Source: Cylicocyclus nassatus (Eukaryota > Nematoda > Chromadorea > Rhabditida > Strongylidae). From it: DNA of 64,000 nt. Every line of letters begins with the position of its first letter. Within the stretch, counting starts at the first letter, position 1. Positions 46,301 to 58,488 of this stretch are shown here, piece by piece. Under the pieces are notes generated by a model that did not search any database, was not told the origin of the DNA, and worked only from the letters and a program-made list of their open reading frames with translations. A program made the translations under genes and the position numbers. The DNA lies in assembly GCA_958299035.1 (NCBI GenBank), contig CATQJL010000001.1, positions 24,642,653 to 24,706,652 of the forward strand. The letters are read 5' to 3'.

Positions 46301-49300
46301 TTTTAGACCCACTGCGGTAAATTCTCACTCGCAATCAACACTATTCCTTTATGCACGACATTTTTGGCCATAAATGTAACGCCTGAAATTTGGAAAGAAA
46401 TGATTGCAACTCTATTTGAACAGACTTTTTATTCACATGATTTTCGGCTCACTATTTAAAACTCTAGGCTTGACAAACTTCAGTATGATATTTGAGATGC
46501 TAACATTCATTGCGAGAACGAAAAACTACTAAGCATTAAAAACAAAAATTTCACGAGCAATTCTTCTGCTATCAGCTGTTACCTGTTTCTATACAAAATC
46601 ACTCAGAAGTTTGTTGTTGAGATTTTTTCTTCATCTCTGTTTTTTTGGCAGGGAGGGAGAGGGAGGGGAGGAAGACGCTATCTTTCCGTTGAGAATGATA
46701 CTCACTGCTGGCTCTAACTTCCCAGAGGTTTGGCCTGAGGTTTTTTTAAAGTGAATCACCACTTCCTCGCTTACTCACCCGGCTCACCCCTCATTATAAG
46801 GAACCCACATATCAAACCACCCTATCGAGGTCGGCTCATGTATGAGTTGAAGAGCGTCAGGTACGGTCAATTGGGCGCATTGCACCTCGCGCCAAAGCGT
46901 GGAGACCGAGTCGGGAAGGTCAGTGCAGGATTATATGCAAATCCTTTTCGAGCCGACCACGACGATGGCGGCGGTGGCGACGTCGACGTCCACCACGCTC
47001 GATTTCGCGCATTGAATACCTGCGTCTATAATAGGCTCTTATTACTGACCCTTTAGTGCCCATTGATACTCGGATTTGCCAAAAAATATGCGATGATACC
47101 TTTGTGAACTTTGCTTTGATGGTGAAATTACTTCAGATGGCATGCTGTTTGTTGCGTGTCATAGGCGGAAGGATTTACATTGTAATGTCACGCTTTCTCA
47201 CTTCCTGTTTTAATCTGCGTTCAGCTTAGTTATTAGATAGAGTGACTTTAATCAGAGTGTGGAGGTGCTTCAATCCAGGAACAAACTCTTGTTGAAGTGT
47301 CAGATTTCAAGAGCACATTTATAATCTGACACGACAGTGTTTAAAATTGAAAACGGCCCTGAAGTCTCATATGGAAAAGAGAAAGTCTTACTTTCTAGAT
47401 ATTTTTATGATCTTATGCTACAAAAATTACGTGATTTTTTGACAGATCAACGTTCAATGTATGGGTCTCGATAGCTCCTTCAAAAAATATTTGCCAACTA
47501 AGAAAAATCAATTTGAAGTTGTATATTATATTTCCATTCTTTTACATCGCCTCAGTGGCGGATAAAGAAGGGGGAGCGCCTACGAAAAACTTTGCGAATA
47601 TAGAGCCACTTAGAATTGGAAGCATTACAAAGAATTTTTGGGGCCTTTATTAAAATCAACCCCCCTCCTTTATTCATGTTGATAATGTAGGTTACCTCAC
47701 TCCAAAAAATCCTTACCCTTATAGAGCGAGAAACGTTTGTAAGGTTTGAGGGTATAGATAAATAGACTCAAAAATATAGAAGCAGTCAAGCGCAGCAAGT
47801 GGGACCACTGTACCATTCCGGGTAATTATGCGCTGTTAGCACCGAACACAGCACCTAAGAGTGATCGGATCTTAATGATCTCAGCTCATCGATGTCATAA
47901 TGAGCGTAACTGGATCACCTATCGAACAGGTGCCAGAATCGTTTAGTTGTATGTTTGATATACCGACAATTTTGGAGTAATTACGAGGGGCCAAGAGGGA
48001 GGGGGAGAGGAGAAGGGAGGTAAGGGCAGTACTAGCAAGTACAGAAGAAAGATCCGTATAGGTCCAGAATCCAGCTCGAAAATCTGGAAGTGTTAGTTCC
48101 CGGATTGTTTTCTAAGAAAAGTTTATCCTCTACTAGCCGGGAATTCTACCAGCACCCCTATTTTGAATGCGCACGAGAAGTATCATGATCACTGTCCAAT
48201 ATCGGTTAGTTTTATCGATTTTTAAACAACCCCTGCAAAAATCGATACTGCAAGTCCCCAGCTTTGGTAGTTTGTTAACAGAACGAGACACCGAGCCAGT
48301 CAGCGTGTCCTCCACGCTTCGCCGTCTCGTTGTCTGCGCTCTCTCACCACTCCAATAGTCTCTCGCCCCCGCGAGCGGATTACTGTAGCAAACGTGCTGC
48401 AAACAAACACACTGCTGACGGCTGAAGTTCGTAACGCGCATGAACCAATTTTCATAATCAATTATGGAGAAAACATTGCTCGATTTGGAAGTATGAAAAC
48501 CAGAAAACTGGTTTGCCGGTCTGCTACAGGCTGAGCGTCAAAGTGGGTGCAAATTGAGTTGTTGAGCTGTCGGAAGTGAAAGCAATAAGGAGAATCGTCA
48601 TAGCATTATAGCAATGAAATGTCTCTTCTCAAGGAATAAGTACGCAATATGCGCAAGGCCTAATAGCCTTTTCGTGGTTGAAATCGTCTTTGAACGCTAA
48701 GAAAAACGCTGATTGATGTAAAGTCTATCCGGAAGATCTGGTTGATAATATGTGTGTTTGCACACCACATGCATTCTACTTGACAGAGTTGACGTATCAA
48801 TCAATTTGAAAAAGTACAGTTGAAAGTTTCGTATAAAAAAAGCATTTACATTTATCAGAAACGAAAGATTCTTTCCAGTTTGAAATGAATTTCTGAAACT
48901 GAAAGTTTTTTTCCGGTTTCTTTCCGATTTAGCACTGTTGGGAAATACAATGCCTGAAGAAGCATGCGCTCACTCTTTTCACACGCAACTGCAAAATCAC
49001 CAAATATATCAGCACCACTATATGGGGAAAGTCCATTTGTAAAACATAATGATCACTCTGATTCTAGAAAAATTACGTGGATTTTGGTTAAATCGAAAAA
49101 GACGTTGGCAAAGTTCTTTTGGATAGGATGAAACTATGTGAAGCAAGAATCTGTTAAATCTTACTTAGCCTCAAAATTCTAAGCTTTTGCTGATGGAAAA
49201 GACAAGAAGCTTGGCTTTTCAAGGGGCAGTCATGGAAAAGACCTAACCAGTCTCTCTTCAGACACTGCCTCTACAATTCTTGCTCGACAACCTCCAATAG

Positions 49301-52020
49301 CCTTTACAAGTCTAAAATGGAAAATTCAATATCTTCTTCCTACAGTCCTTCACTTCTGACACTGTTTCTTTTCACTACCTCTGTCTCTTACGAAACAAGT
49401 GCAAAAAGATTTGCGAACGAGGTGAGCAAGATTTTGCGCCGACCCTACCTTGCAAATCAATTCGCACAGTCTCTTTTCAATTACGAAATAAATGAACTAA
49501 CGCTAAGATATATGCTCAAAGAAACTGATCAAAAGAAACCAACAGTAGGAAGCGCTTGGTAACAAAATTCAAAAAAACACTTTTAATGTTTTTTACCGAT
49601 TTGATTAAGTGATAGTACAGTTTCAAGCATTCTATGCATCTTATCCTATCACATGCAATCTTTCTTACCCAATAACTGTTAAACACTTTGAAGAATAATT
49701 GTATTCTGAAGAGCGAAGGCACCTCTTTTTGACTCAGTTTACTCTCCCAACTTCCCCCTCCCCAATTTCCCTGTTCAAAATCTCTCGACTATCTCTTATG
49801 CGCTACGGTGTTTGTTGTACATCCCTGTTTTTACCTTGGCATTGATTCGTCGCGCTGACGCAATCAGTTCGATGTGCGCTGTCAGTTCAGGCGGATTACG
49901 GTATTCTAGAAGGTGCGATAACAACAAGTACGAACGAGCGTGGTAACACTTTGTACAGGGTGTCATGGACAGTAATAATGGAAGAATGTGGCCTCAAAAG
50001 ATGATTTCTCTTGATTCTAAGCAATCTTGTTTGCGCTTTTGAAAATCGTATCCTTGCGTCTTAGAAAAATGTATCGGAATTACATAGTGAACATTTTGCC
50101 TAAAAGCTAGTCCTCTAGCTCTTTTTTATGCAAGAAGAGTGGAATTGTGATGTTGACTCACTCGCTCACCTTCTGGTACCGTACGCTTGGATACGCATCA
50201 CTTGCAAGCGCCACACATTAGAATAATTAGCAAAGCAAATAGATCCAGCAGCGAGTAAAAAATGTCAGAAAATGCAAGTTGCATACAATAAAAATTAATG
50301 TAAATAGCGCTGTGAAACTAGAACGTAGAAAGCGAAAAACCCTGATTGAAGAGGAAAAATTGCTCAAAAAAGCTCGTCAAGATTCCCGGATGAAGATCTT
50401 TTGTTTTCCCACAAATTTCTTTATTGCACGTCATAACTTCAGGAAAAAAAGCTGTGAAAAAAGCTGCCTAAGTTTGGATGAGCTACAGCTGAACATTTTT
50501 CTACTTTTTTGAGACTCTCAAAAAATTGGAGTTATTCCTAGTGGAACACTTCATGATTACTCTGAAATCTATACGCTATTGAATTTCAGTCTCATATATG
50601 GCCTCTGTATATATCCAGTTTTGTGATTGATTTGAGTCTTAAAGTTTAGTCCATTCAAAAAAGATAGGTATTTTTTAGTGGTAAATCGAGCTAAAGTATA
50701 GGAGAAATTCTTTTCTATGAAGCTTTTATTTTTTCATGTAGAAACTTCTGTATTGCCTTGCATGTAGTTAATAATAAATGTGCCATCACTTGATTTTTGT
50801 TGAGGAATATAGCGATTTTGTTTGTAAGAGCTATCGCATTTTGGACTACAACCTAAAAGGAAAATGTCGAAATTTTCTTTAAGATAGAGACATTTCACAA
50901 TTCTTGCTTACAGTTCATCAGTTGCTGTGTAGGCATGTTTTCTTTTTTTTTCTGCCAAACTTATCGTCCTCGCGTCTTTTTGGGAGTTTCTAATGAAAAG
51001 AGGTATGCGGTTCGTGAACTTTGTCATCAACCGTTCATTTTGTACTATGGAGGACATGGTGAGGAAAAAAACAATTTAACAAAAGCTCGACCTGAAAAAC
51101 CAGGAAAAATGAAACACTGACTCGAGATCTCGAGATTTTAAAATTTCTGGTGCTGTCATTAACAAATGAAAAACGTAATGAAAACTGATCGTGAGTGAGT
51201 GAATGTATGTATGTGTGTGTGAGTGAGATGATGTGTGCTAGGAGTGTTAGTGGTGCTGTTTGGGGGGTGTAGGGCGTTTTAAGAAGTATGGTACACACGC
51301 TAGACATGCGGCAACAATCCTATCAAAGGACGCAACGAGCGGGTTTTCATGCCGCATTTCGCGCCTGCGCTCCGAAGACATCATTCTCGGCTATGCTATC
51401 TGCGCAAAAAAACCTTTCTGAAGTGAATTTATGGCTGTTTTGGAAAAATTTGGAACTATGAGGGTTTATGTGTCTTATGAAAGGTATTTCTATAACTATT
51501 ATAGTTGTACATCTTTAATCGGCCGCGCTTATGCCAAATCTCAAAGTTGCGGCAACTTTTCTGCTGTTGCTGCAACTGTATGAATTCCTCGTTGTCTACT
51601 GTATCTCCCTTATCACAACAAAGTTCTTCCATGTTGAGCTTGGCCAGATGGAGAAAGCGAAAGGACCTATTCGGGATGGGAAGGGGGGATAGGAGGTTTT
51701 ATTGGAAAAGCTTAAGGACCATCAATTTCAAACTTTCTTCACCAATTTTATCTCCTTTATTCTGCTGAAATTCCGGAAAAATCACTCATTCTCGTATTTC
51801 AAGAAGTTTATCGCTTCTTACTCTATTCTTGCGATTGCTAGAGTATTGAACCCCATTCACTAGCAAAATCCAAAATTTCTTCACACGATTGATATAATCA
51901 GATTGACCCATTTGCTAAAGAACGCGCTATATGCGCTAACTTCACTTAGGCAAAACTTAGAAGACTCTGGTAAAGGAACAAAGCTGGAGAATATAGGTAT
52001 AAAGAAAGACGTGAAATTTG
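43319..52020. other. Intergenic / presumed 5' regulatory region of the homeobox gene
   Basis: Low in repeats. GC-richer islands occur at about 46850-47020 and 48260-48420. A cluster of TAATC cores lies at 44369-44539. G-run at 45628-45639. ORFs here are short and not supported by splice sites, apart from one weak candidate at 49317. Confidence 0.4.
49317..49562 (+). CDS. Candidate small secreted protein, unrecognised
   Basis: An 81-codon frame from ATG to TAA. The N terminus (SPSLLTLFLFTTSVSYE) could be a signal peptide. The rest is helical-looking and basic, with KR and RR pairs that could be processing sites, ending VGSAW. An acceptor-like CTCTCTTCAG lies 59 bases upstream of the ATG. No family recognised and no poly(A) signal nearby. 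A chance ORF cannot be excluded. Confidence 0.25.
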   Translation: MENSISSSYSPSLLTLFLFTTSVSYETSAKRFANEVSKILRRPYLANQFAQSLFNYEINELTLRYMLKETDQKKPTVGSAW

Positions 52021-52389
52021 ACTGAAAATGGGTGCTGACACTGAAGAGTCTGGGGAGGACCGCGCGCTCCGACGCTGCTGTCGGGCCGCTCGAGGGGATG
52101 AGACGGCGATCAGCCGGCTCAGCCCAGCCGAACCTAATGGCAAACTGCCGAAATCGCACACACACCACACAGAGGCAGCACACAGTGGCAGTTCACATAT
52201 AAACTGCGATGGGTTGAGTGCTCGGTGTCAGAGGCACTTTGTGTGGGCAGAAAGCAGTAGCAGCCCGGCGTTGAGCAGCTTAGCGACCCAGCTTTAGCGT
52301 TAGTGGGAGATTTTCGGCGCCGGCTCTGATGCGCCGTGGCCGTGGCCGCGGATCGCGGAGCCCCGTCGTCAGGTGCTGGTGGCTGGATA
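52020..52389 (+). promoter_or_regulatory. GC-rich island / possible promoter and 5' UTR of the upstream first exon
   Basis: A sharp rise in GC content in AT-rich DNA, directly before an ATG that opens a short exon with a good donor (52390-52425). ORFs on both strands here reflect GC content. No TATA box was identified. Confidence 0.4.
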
Positions 52390-52425
52390 ATGGCCGGCCA
52401 GGGCTCTTTCTTCGCCACGGCATTG
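52390..52425 (+). CDS. ttx-1: Candidate alternative first exon of the Otx homeobox gene
   Basis: ATG GCC GGC ... encodes MAGQGSFFATAL and ends exactly at a GTAAGA donor in phase 0. The exon at 60332 also begins in phase 0, so the two join in frame, skipping 58468-58557. Joining to 58468 would instead meet an immediate TAA. The intron would be 7.9 kb. Supported by start, donor, phase and the GC-rich island upstream, but not by any transcript. Confidence 0.45.
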
Positions 52426-54639
52426 GTAAGATTTTTTGATAGTTCTTCAGCTTTGGACTTGCTTAGTTCCGAAACAAAATGTTTTTTGAGTCTTTTGTGG
52501 AAAACGCTGCGGAAGTCTCTGTTTTCATCAGATAAATTCCTCTATCTTGTCCTGTGGAAGATCCCCCTGGTTATCTAAGTTTTTGCAAGAGCTCTTGAAA
52601 ATAATTTTTTCATCTACGCAAAGAATCCCCGGCTTGTGCTAAGACTAAAGTCCGCAATTTCTTCGAAAGGTCAAATTAGTTTTCTTTATTTTACAGTATA
52701 CTTTTCGTAATACACTTTCAAAAAATCATACGATAATGCCTCTAATCTTCACCTTTTCCACATTTGTGGTTAGGGAATATATGAGAGCAAGGAACGAGGA
52801 GGCAAATGGAAGGAGGGAAGGGGGGCAGAAAGCTTAGGGAGAAAGGAATGCTATTTGAATGTCAGTTGAGGGCGCAGCGAGGAGATTCAAAGCCATAACT
52901 CGGATCGACCAATAGACCTTCAAAAATCTTTTGTCCACCCAAAGATATATATCTTCACCCCCTTGTCCCCGGTTATCCCCAAGCACTCAATATTCACCTC
53001 GAAATGTCCCCGGACTAGCGCGGCTTGACTTTGTTAGCCGCTTGATCCAATAGCAAACTTGTCAATCCGTCACTAGTGGCCTCTTGAGCTGCGGTACAAC
53101 CTCTATGGCAAGTGTGTGTTTGGCGATCGGCGCATCGCCGAGCGGTCAAAAGAGCCAGCCGCTAATCGCCACACGGTACTCCTCGCCATATAGACATGGA
53201 CTCTAACAAAGTGGTATAAATAACTGGTTGCTTTATATGGGAGAAGGTGGGGGGGGGGGGTAGGGTGGACAGGAAAGTCGTTCAGGGTCTTAGGAAATAC
53301 GAATATGGAGCAACTTAGCACTTTGAAGGGCTTATTCCGATTCAATGACTTCATCCTACGGTACCATTTTTATGGTAGCAGACCCGTGCATTCTAGTCGG
53401 GAACTTCTTTTTACATAAAGCAACATTTACGCACTTACTACTTGAGCATGTCTCATGGCCTCTTAAAAACCGATTATCTCTTCTATACTTTATATCCCCT
53501 TTCATCCTAATAAGTTCTGATAACCTTACTTTGTCAGCTTCGGAAGTACATGGACATTGATAGCGCAGCTAATTCATACCAGTTGCGAAATCTAATACCC
53601 CCCCCCCCCTCCCCTCCCAACTCTCACTGGCACGCACCTGATCCGCATGGACCATGGCCAAAGGATAGCCGAAATGCCAGCGGAACACTAATCCCGCCGG
53701 GCCACCTTTCCCACACTTGCCTGAGATTTACCCGACAGGTGTACATCCCCGAAAGGCTAACAACCCTCTTGGACTCCTTATTTGCTTCCCTACTACCCGC
53801 TTTTCCTCGGGCATTTGTAAGTTGACATTCACAGGAAGGGCGATTGTAAAAACAATTATTTAGAACGACTCTTTATCCGTCTTAGAGGTGTAGAAATGGC
53901 TACGTTTTGCAATGGCACTTGCCGGAATTGGAAAACACATTTGCGCTCCCATTGACGCACATCGCACATGGTCTCGATAATCCGGAAGACAAATCTCGGA
54001 ATGCATTTATTTGATTTGACGATATTTTCAAGTATATAGACTACCATAGAGTTATGTATGTCTATATACGGTGGTCAGGTCGGATTAGCAATTTCCAGAA
54101 TTGAATATGGCGTCGATGCACGTGTGCCGATGCTCGCCCTCACCTACCGTTTCCTCTTCCCCCCCCCCTCCCTCTCCCTCCATATGTGAAATTGCATTGA
54201 GGAACCATGGTTACGGTAGCCAGTCGGCTGCCGAAATTGGCTGGTCTAGTTTTCGGGTCCATGTATGATGGGGTGAAATAATGATGCCTCGTATATGCAC
54301 ATCTAAGCGGATTGTCCTCGTCGTTTAAGGGAGGCCAGACACACCACCACCGCTGCCACACACGGTAGTTCCGGTTTTGGTCGTGACTGAGTGGAGTCCG
54401 AATGGCAACAAAAGTGATTCACATTTGTTATAGAAAAGAGCAGCAGTTCCAGAAACTGAACGGGTTTTGGCAGAGCTGACGACGTGACGTAGTCACCGGA
54501 TTAATTTTTTTTTTTGCTTAGCGGATTTTCATTTGCAAACCTGAATTTATGTAAGCGATGTAGAAAAAAGGTTACGAAAATTGCTTGGATTGAATTCATG
54601 CGCTGGTTAAGATGCAAGCAAGAGAATGTAGTCACTCAG

Positions 54640-54965
54640 TCAAAAGATAAGAAGTGAGGGGGAATGAATGATGGAATCGATAGATGATTGTATCAATTAT
54701 TATTGATTACGACTCATCAACTGAATAAAATAAAAAAGAGATTGATCGATTGATTGAGCTGATAATGATTTCCTGAAAAGAGCGGGCTGAATAAATAATT
54801 TTTTAAAAAGTAAAAAATTCAATCATGGAATGAAGAAAGAATGCATGAATGATAGAGTCAAATGAGTGAATGAAGTAAATGTGAGTAAATCAGTAAATGA
54901 GTGAGTGAGTGAGTGAGTGAGTGAATAAATTGTAGAAATGAATGAATCAATCAATCAATAAACGA
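54640..54965 (+). repeat. Degenerate tetranucleotide tract (GAAT/GAGT)n
   Basis: TGAATGA/TGAGTGA-type words are scattered from 54640, with a clean (GAGT)n run at about 54899-54922. Simple repeat in the presumed first intron. Confidence 0.7.
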
Positions 54966-57167
54966 ATGATTGAGTGAAGAGAAGAAAAATAAAAAATCTA
55001 ATAGATATATGAATAAACGGAAAGCTGCAAAAGCTCTGACATTTCTGTAAATGATAAAAAAAAATAGTTATTTGCATCATGCACAGTTTGTCTTGAACGA
55101 TTTGCAGTAAAAAAAAGAGAAAATTTGTTTTATGATGGAGGCTTAAACATTCCGTGAGTAAAAAAGTTACTCTATATTATGAACGGATAAATCTTTTCAT
55201 TGATTTTTTTGTTGTTTTTTTAATGAGAAGCCATTATTCATTACGTATTAGTCTTTCACTATTCCTTGCATGCTAAATTTCCTCGCCAACTTCCACATCT
55301 GGAATTTTCCTGTTTTTAACATTTTTTCCGATTTTAATCCTCACGTAATCCATGTCATAAGCTACATCATCACTTGCTGAACTCCCCCCATAAACACCCA
55401 TTTCTAACGTTTTTTTTAATTTTTATTTTTCGATTTTTTCTAAGCCACTGCAGCAATCCCAATCATCTACTCTTCTTCTTTCGTTCGACTAGTATTCACC
55501 TTGATGGAGTGCGCATGCCGAGGTCCGTAGGGGATTAGGGGTCAGTTAATCCGAACAGCTGCTGTACAGTATCGGGTCCGACGGGGGCGCCCGAATTGGA
55601 AACTCATCAGAGTGCAACATGAGCTCGCCACACCGCGAAAGCATGACGCACACCTAATTGTGAACCAGTTCGTCCGCTGATGTATTGTATGAAAATTTTT
55701 TTTTGATAGATATGAAATTTGGCGGGAGATCATAAGTATGGTATCAGGAAGCTACAAGAGTATATTTATATCTACCCAGCATGAGCGCGGAGGTTGGTAG
55801 GGGAAGGAAGGTAAAGTTGAGTGGGATACTTTTATTGTAAAATAAGTCGGTTACCTATAATCATTTCTACTGCTTTTTGTATCGACTAGGATCCTAAGTC
55901 AAGAGCAATTCGTTTTTGCTTGGAAAATATCTATTATATTCAGTATTGTACATGTTTTATTTCAATCAAAGAAAGTAATTTTGTGACGTAGAACTACTTT
56001 TGCTGCATTGAAGTCTGCAACTATTGGAAAGATTCATATTATCGTCAGTTACGTAAGGACTCAAAAACTCCAATTTGACAGCTATCAGATCAAAAGCAGA
56101 AAGAACATAAGTGATATAACACTAGCAGATGAAAGAAGTAAGAATTAATATGGTACCACGTGTTTCTGGCGCCATCCTATCAAAACAATGAATCAGGAGG
56201 TGCGGGATTAAATCGGGTGATAAGAAGTTGGATTGCTAGCACTTAATTTGCCCCTATTTCCGCTTTGTCATTATTTCATTGGTATGCTTATTTGCCTCCT
56301 TACTATCTTCATAAACGATCTTTTTCTATTTGGACTATTTTGTCTTTTTTTCCACTTCTGGAAGCTCGTAAATCACGAAGGGGTCGTAAAATCCGTCCAT
56401 TTGCACACCATTAGTGCAATGTTTGTCGGCGCTGGTGTTGGTTTGTGTTGTGTGTGGCAGTGTTATCAGCTCGAAGCCACCATTATTGTTATCAAATTAA
56501 TCACACCTATACCAGTCAAGGGTGGGGCAAAAGACTGGTTAAGTAGGAAGGCAAACACAAGGGCCTAGCGACGCTGTCGTCGCTCTAGCAGCGTTTACAC
56601 ACACAAATAGGGCCAAAGCAAAAGGGAATGAACATACTACATCGGAAAGATGTCAAACATAGCACATCTGTGCTCTGCTACAGATTCAGTCTTCCAATTA
56701 TCGATCAGTTACTGGGCTAGCTGCGATTACGCGCGCACATCAAACAATCAATGATTGACGTAGACGCTTGGTGTCAGGCAAAAGCTGTGCTGAGCACTTA
56801 TCAGCAGAATTTTTTCTGTTCTCTTTGGATGGACTAACATGTCACTCCTCTTCTCGCTTAACGGTGTGATAATCATGAACTCATTTGAGAGATTTGCTCA
56901 TTACGACCGGCTGCATGCGATTTTACTGGCAACTTGCTGTCATGCATTTTGCCGTCACCGCGCCGCCCTGCTATGATGCGTCAGTGCTGATTTCGTCTAA
57001 TCGCGCTAAAGCTTTGCTAAGCCTATGAACTTATTTATTCATTGTTCTTCTCTCTTTTTAACTCTGCAATTCCTTGGGTGAAGGGGTTTTTTGGTGCGAC
57101 AGCAAGATAGGAAGTCATTTTTTTTTCGTTGCACTCCGCGTCAGCAGTAACGCCTTCAAATGCTATA

Positions 57168-57814
57168 AGGGTGTCCCAAAAAATTTGCACACTGTTTGAT
57201 CATGGTCATTGATGACTCTCTTGCTTTGATGTTTTTGCCGTTTTATGTACCATTATGAAGAGTGGTGTTAAGCTTAGATTTGCAATATGCAACGAATCAC
57301 CAATCGCTCTTTATTACTGTAGGATTACGGTATGAACTTTCAGCATATAGCGCCAGTGTGGAATAGGCCTTTTGATGAAAAAAAATCTAAAAAGTATGGA
57401 AATTTGAGTAGTGAGGACTTCAGACTCTCGATTTTGCTACACAACTTCTTACCACTTTTTCGAGCAATTTAGTGATTGTGACGAACATAAGAATACTTAC
57501 CTTAATCTGATATAGCTTACGAAAGAAGCATTACAGTAAAATGCAGACTTCATATTCGAAGTCAGCGACTTCGATCAGCCCAGTGCAAGATTTTCTGGCT
57601 TGTTTAGTTTTTTTTTGAAGTAAAATATTGCTTTCAATGGCTTCTTGGAGTTCTTACCGTAATCCTACAGTAACGAAAACACCGGAGATTTGTTTCATGC
57701 GGTAAATTTGAGTTGAACCTTGCTTTACGGAATGGTACCTGAAGCTCAGCGAAAGACGTTTACGCAAAAAGTTTTTGACGATCAAACAGTGTGCACATTT
57801 TTTGGGACGCCCTG
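57168..57814. mobile_element. TIR element at TA in the presumed first intron
   Basis: Left AGGGTGTCCCAAAAAATTTG, right inverse CAGGGCGTCCCAAAAAATGT, both running into CACACTGTTTGATC. TA on each side (57166-57167 and 57815-57816). A subterminal inverted pair (CTGTAGGATTACGGTA near 57318 and its inverse near 57657) lies inside. 647 bp, mariner/Tc1 type, no transposase. Confidence 0.8.
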
Positions 57815-58488
57815 TATAAGCTAATTGGTACCAATGTATTTGCTGACTGTAATGTCAAGATCGTCGACTGGGCACTTGCTTTGGTTGAGAAGTGATCAAG
57901 AAAATCAGATCAAGTTCTTTTGAGAGTGCTGGCTTTAACACGTCGCAAATTTTTTCACTCTCTTGTGTGACTGGCAGAAACCTTTTATACGTATATGTAT
58001 GATTCGCATTTCATTTACAGAAAAAATCTGAGGGTACTTGTGAAAAACTAAGGAACTCCTTTCGAACTTCCTTATTGGCTTTGGCTCTTTCCCTATCTTG
58101 TTCTTCAACCTGGGAGATTATCATGGATTTGATAATTATCCCCAAATCTTGAATCTACGTTGCAAGAAGATCATACGGGCACAAACTAATACCGTCAACG
58201 CTTCCTTCTCAAAATCTATTCCAAGCACCGGGAAGTACGTCACATCCTAGTTACTACATCCACATCCATGCACAGTGTCTCTTCGATCCGAGCAATGTCC
58301 ATTAGTATATTAGTTTCGACACACACAGTCGGCAAATCTGCTCAGGTAGCTAAGGAGCTGATAAGCCAGCCCATCCATTCATTTTCACAATTCATTTCTA
58401 CGACTGACTGCGTCGTGCTACAAGCTGAGCCCTTACCTATCTGACTGTTGAACTTTTTCTCTATCAGTTGTAAGCTAAAGCTGGTGAG

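Noticed and set aside
53550..53825. 91-codon ORF rich in proline
   Set aside because: Driven by a C-run and a GC-rich patch; no splice sites or conservation evidence available.
54899..54922. Tandem GAGT run as a possible CRISPR-like array
   Set aside because: It is a simple tetranucleotide repeat without spacers, and the genome is a nematode's.
31869..55080. Several ATTTGCAT (octamer) sites as a POU-factor enhancer
   Set aside because: They are scattered over more than 20 kb at a density close to that expected in AT-rich DNA.
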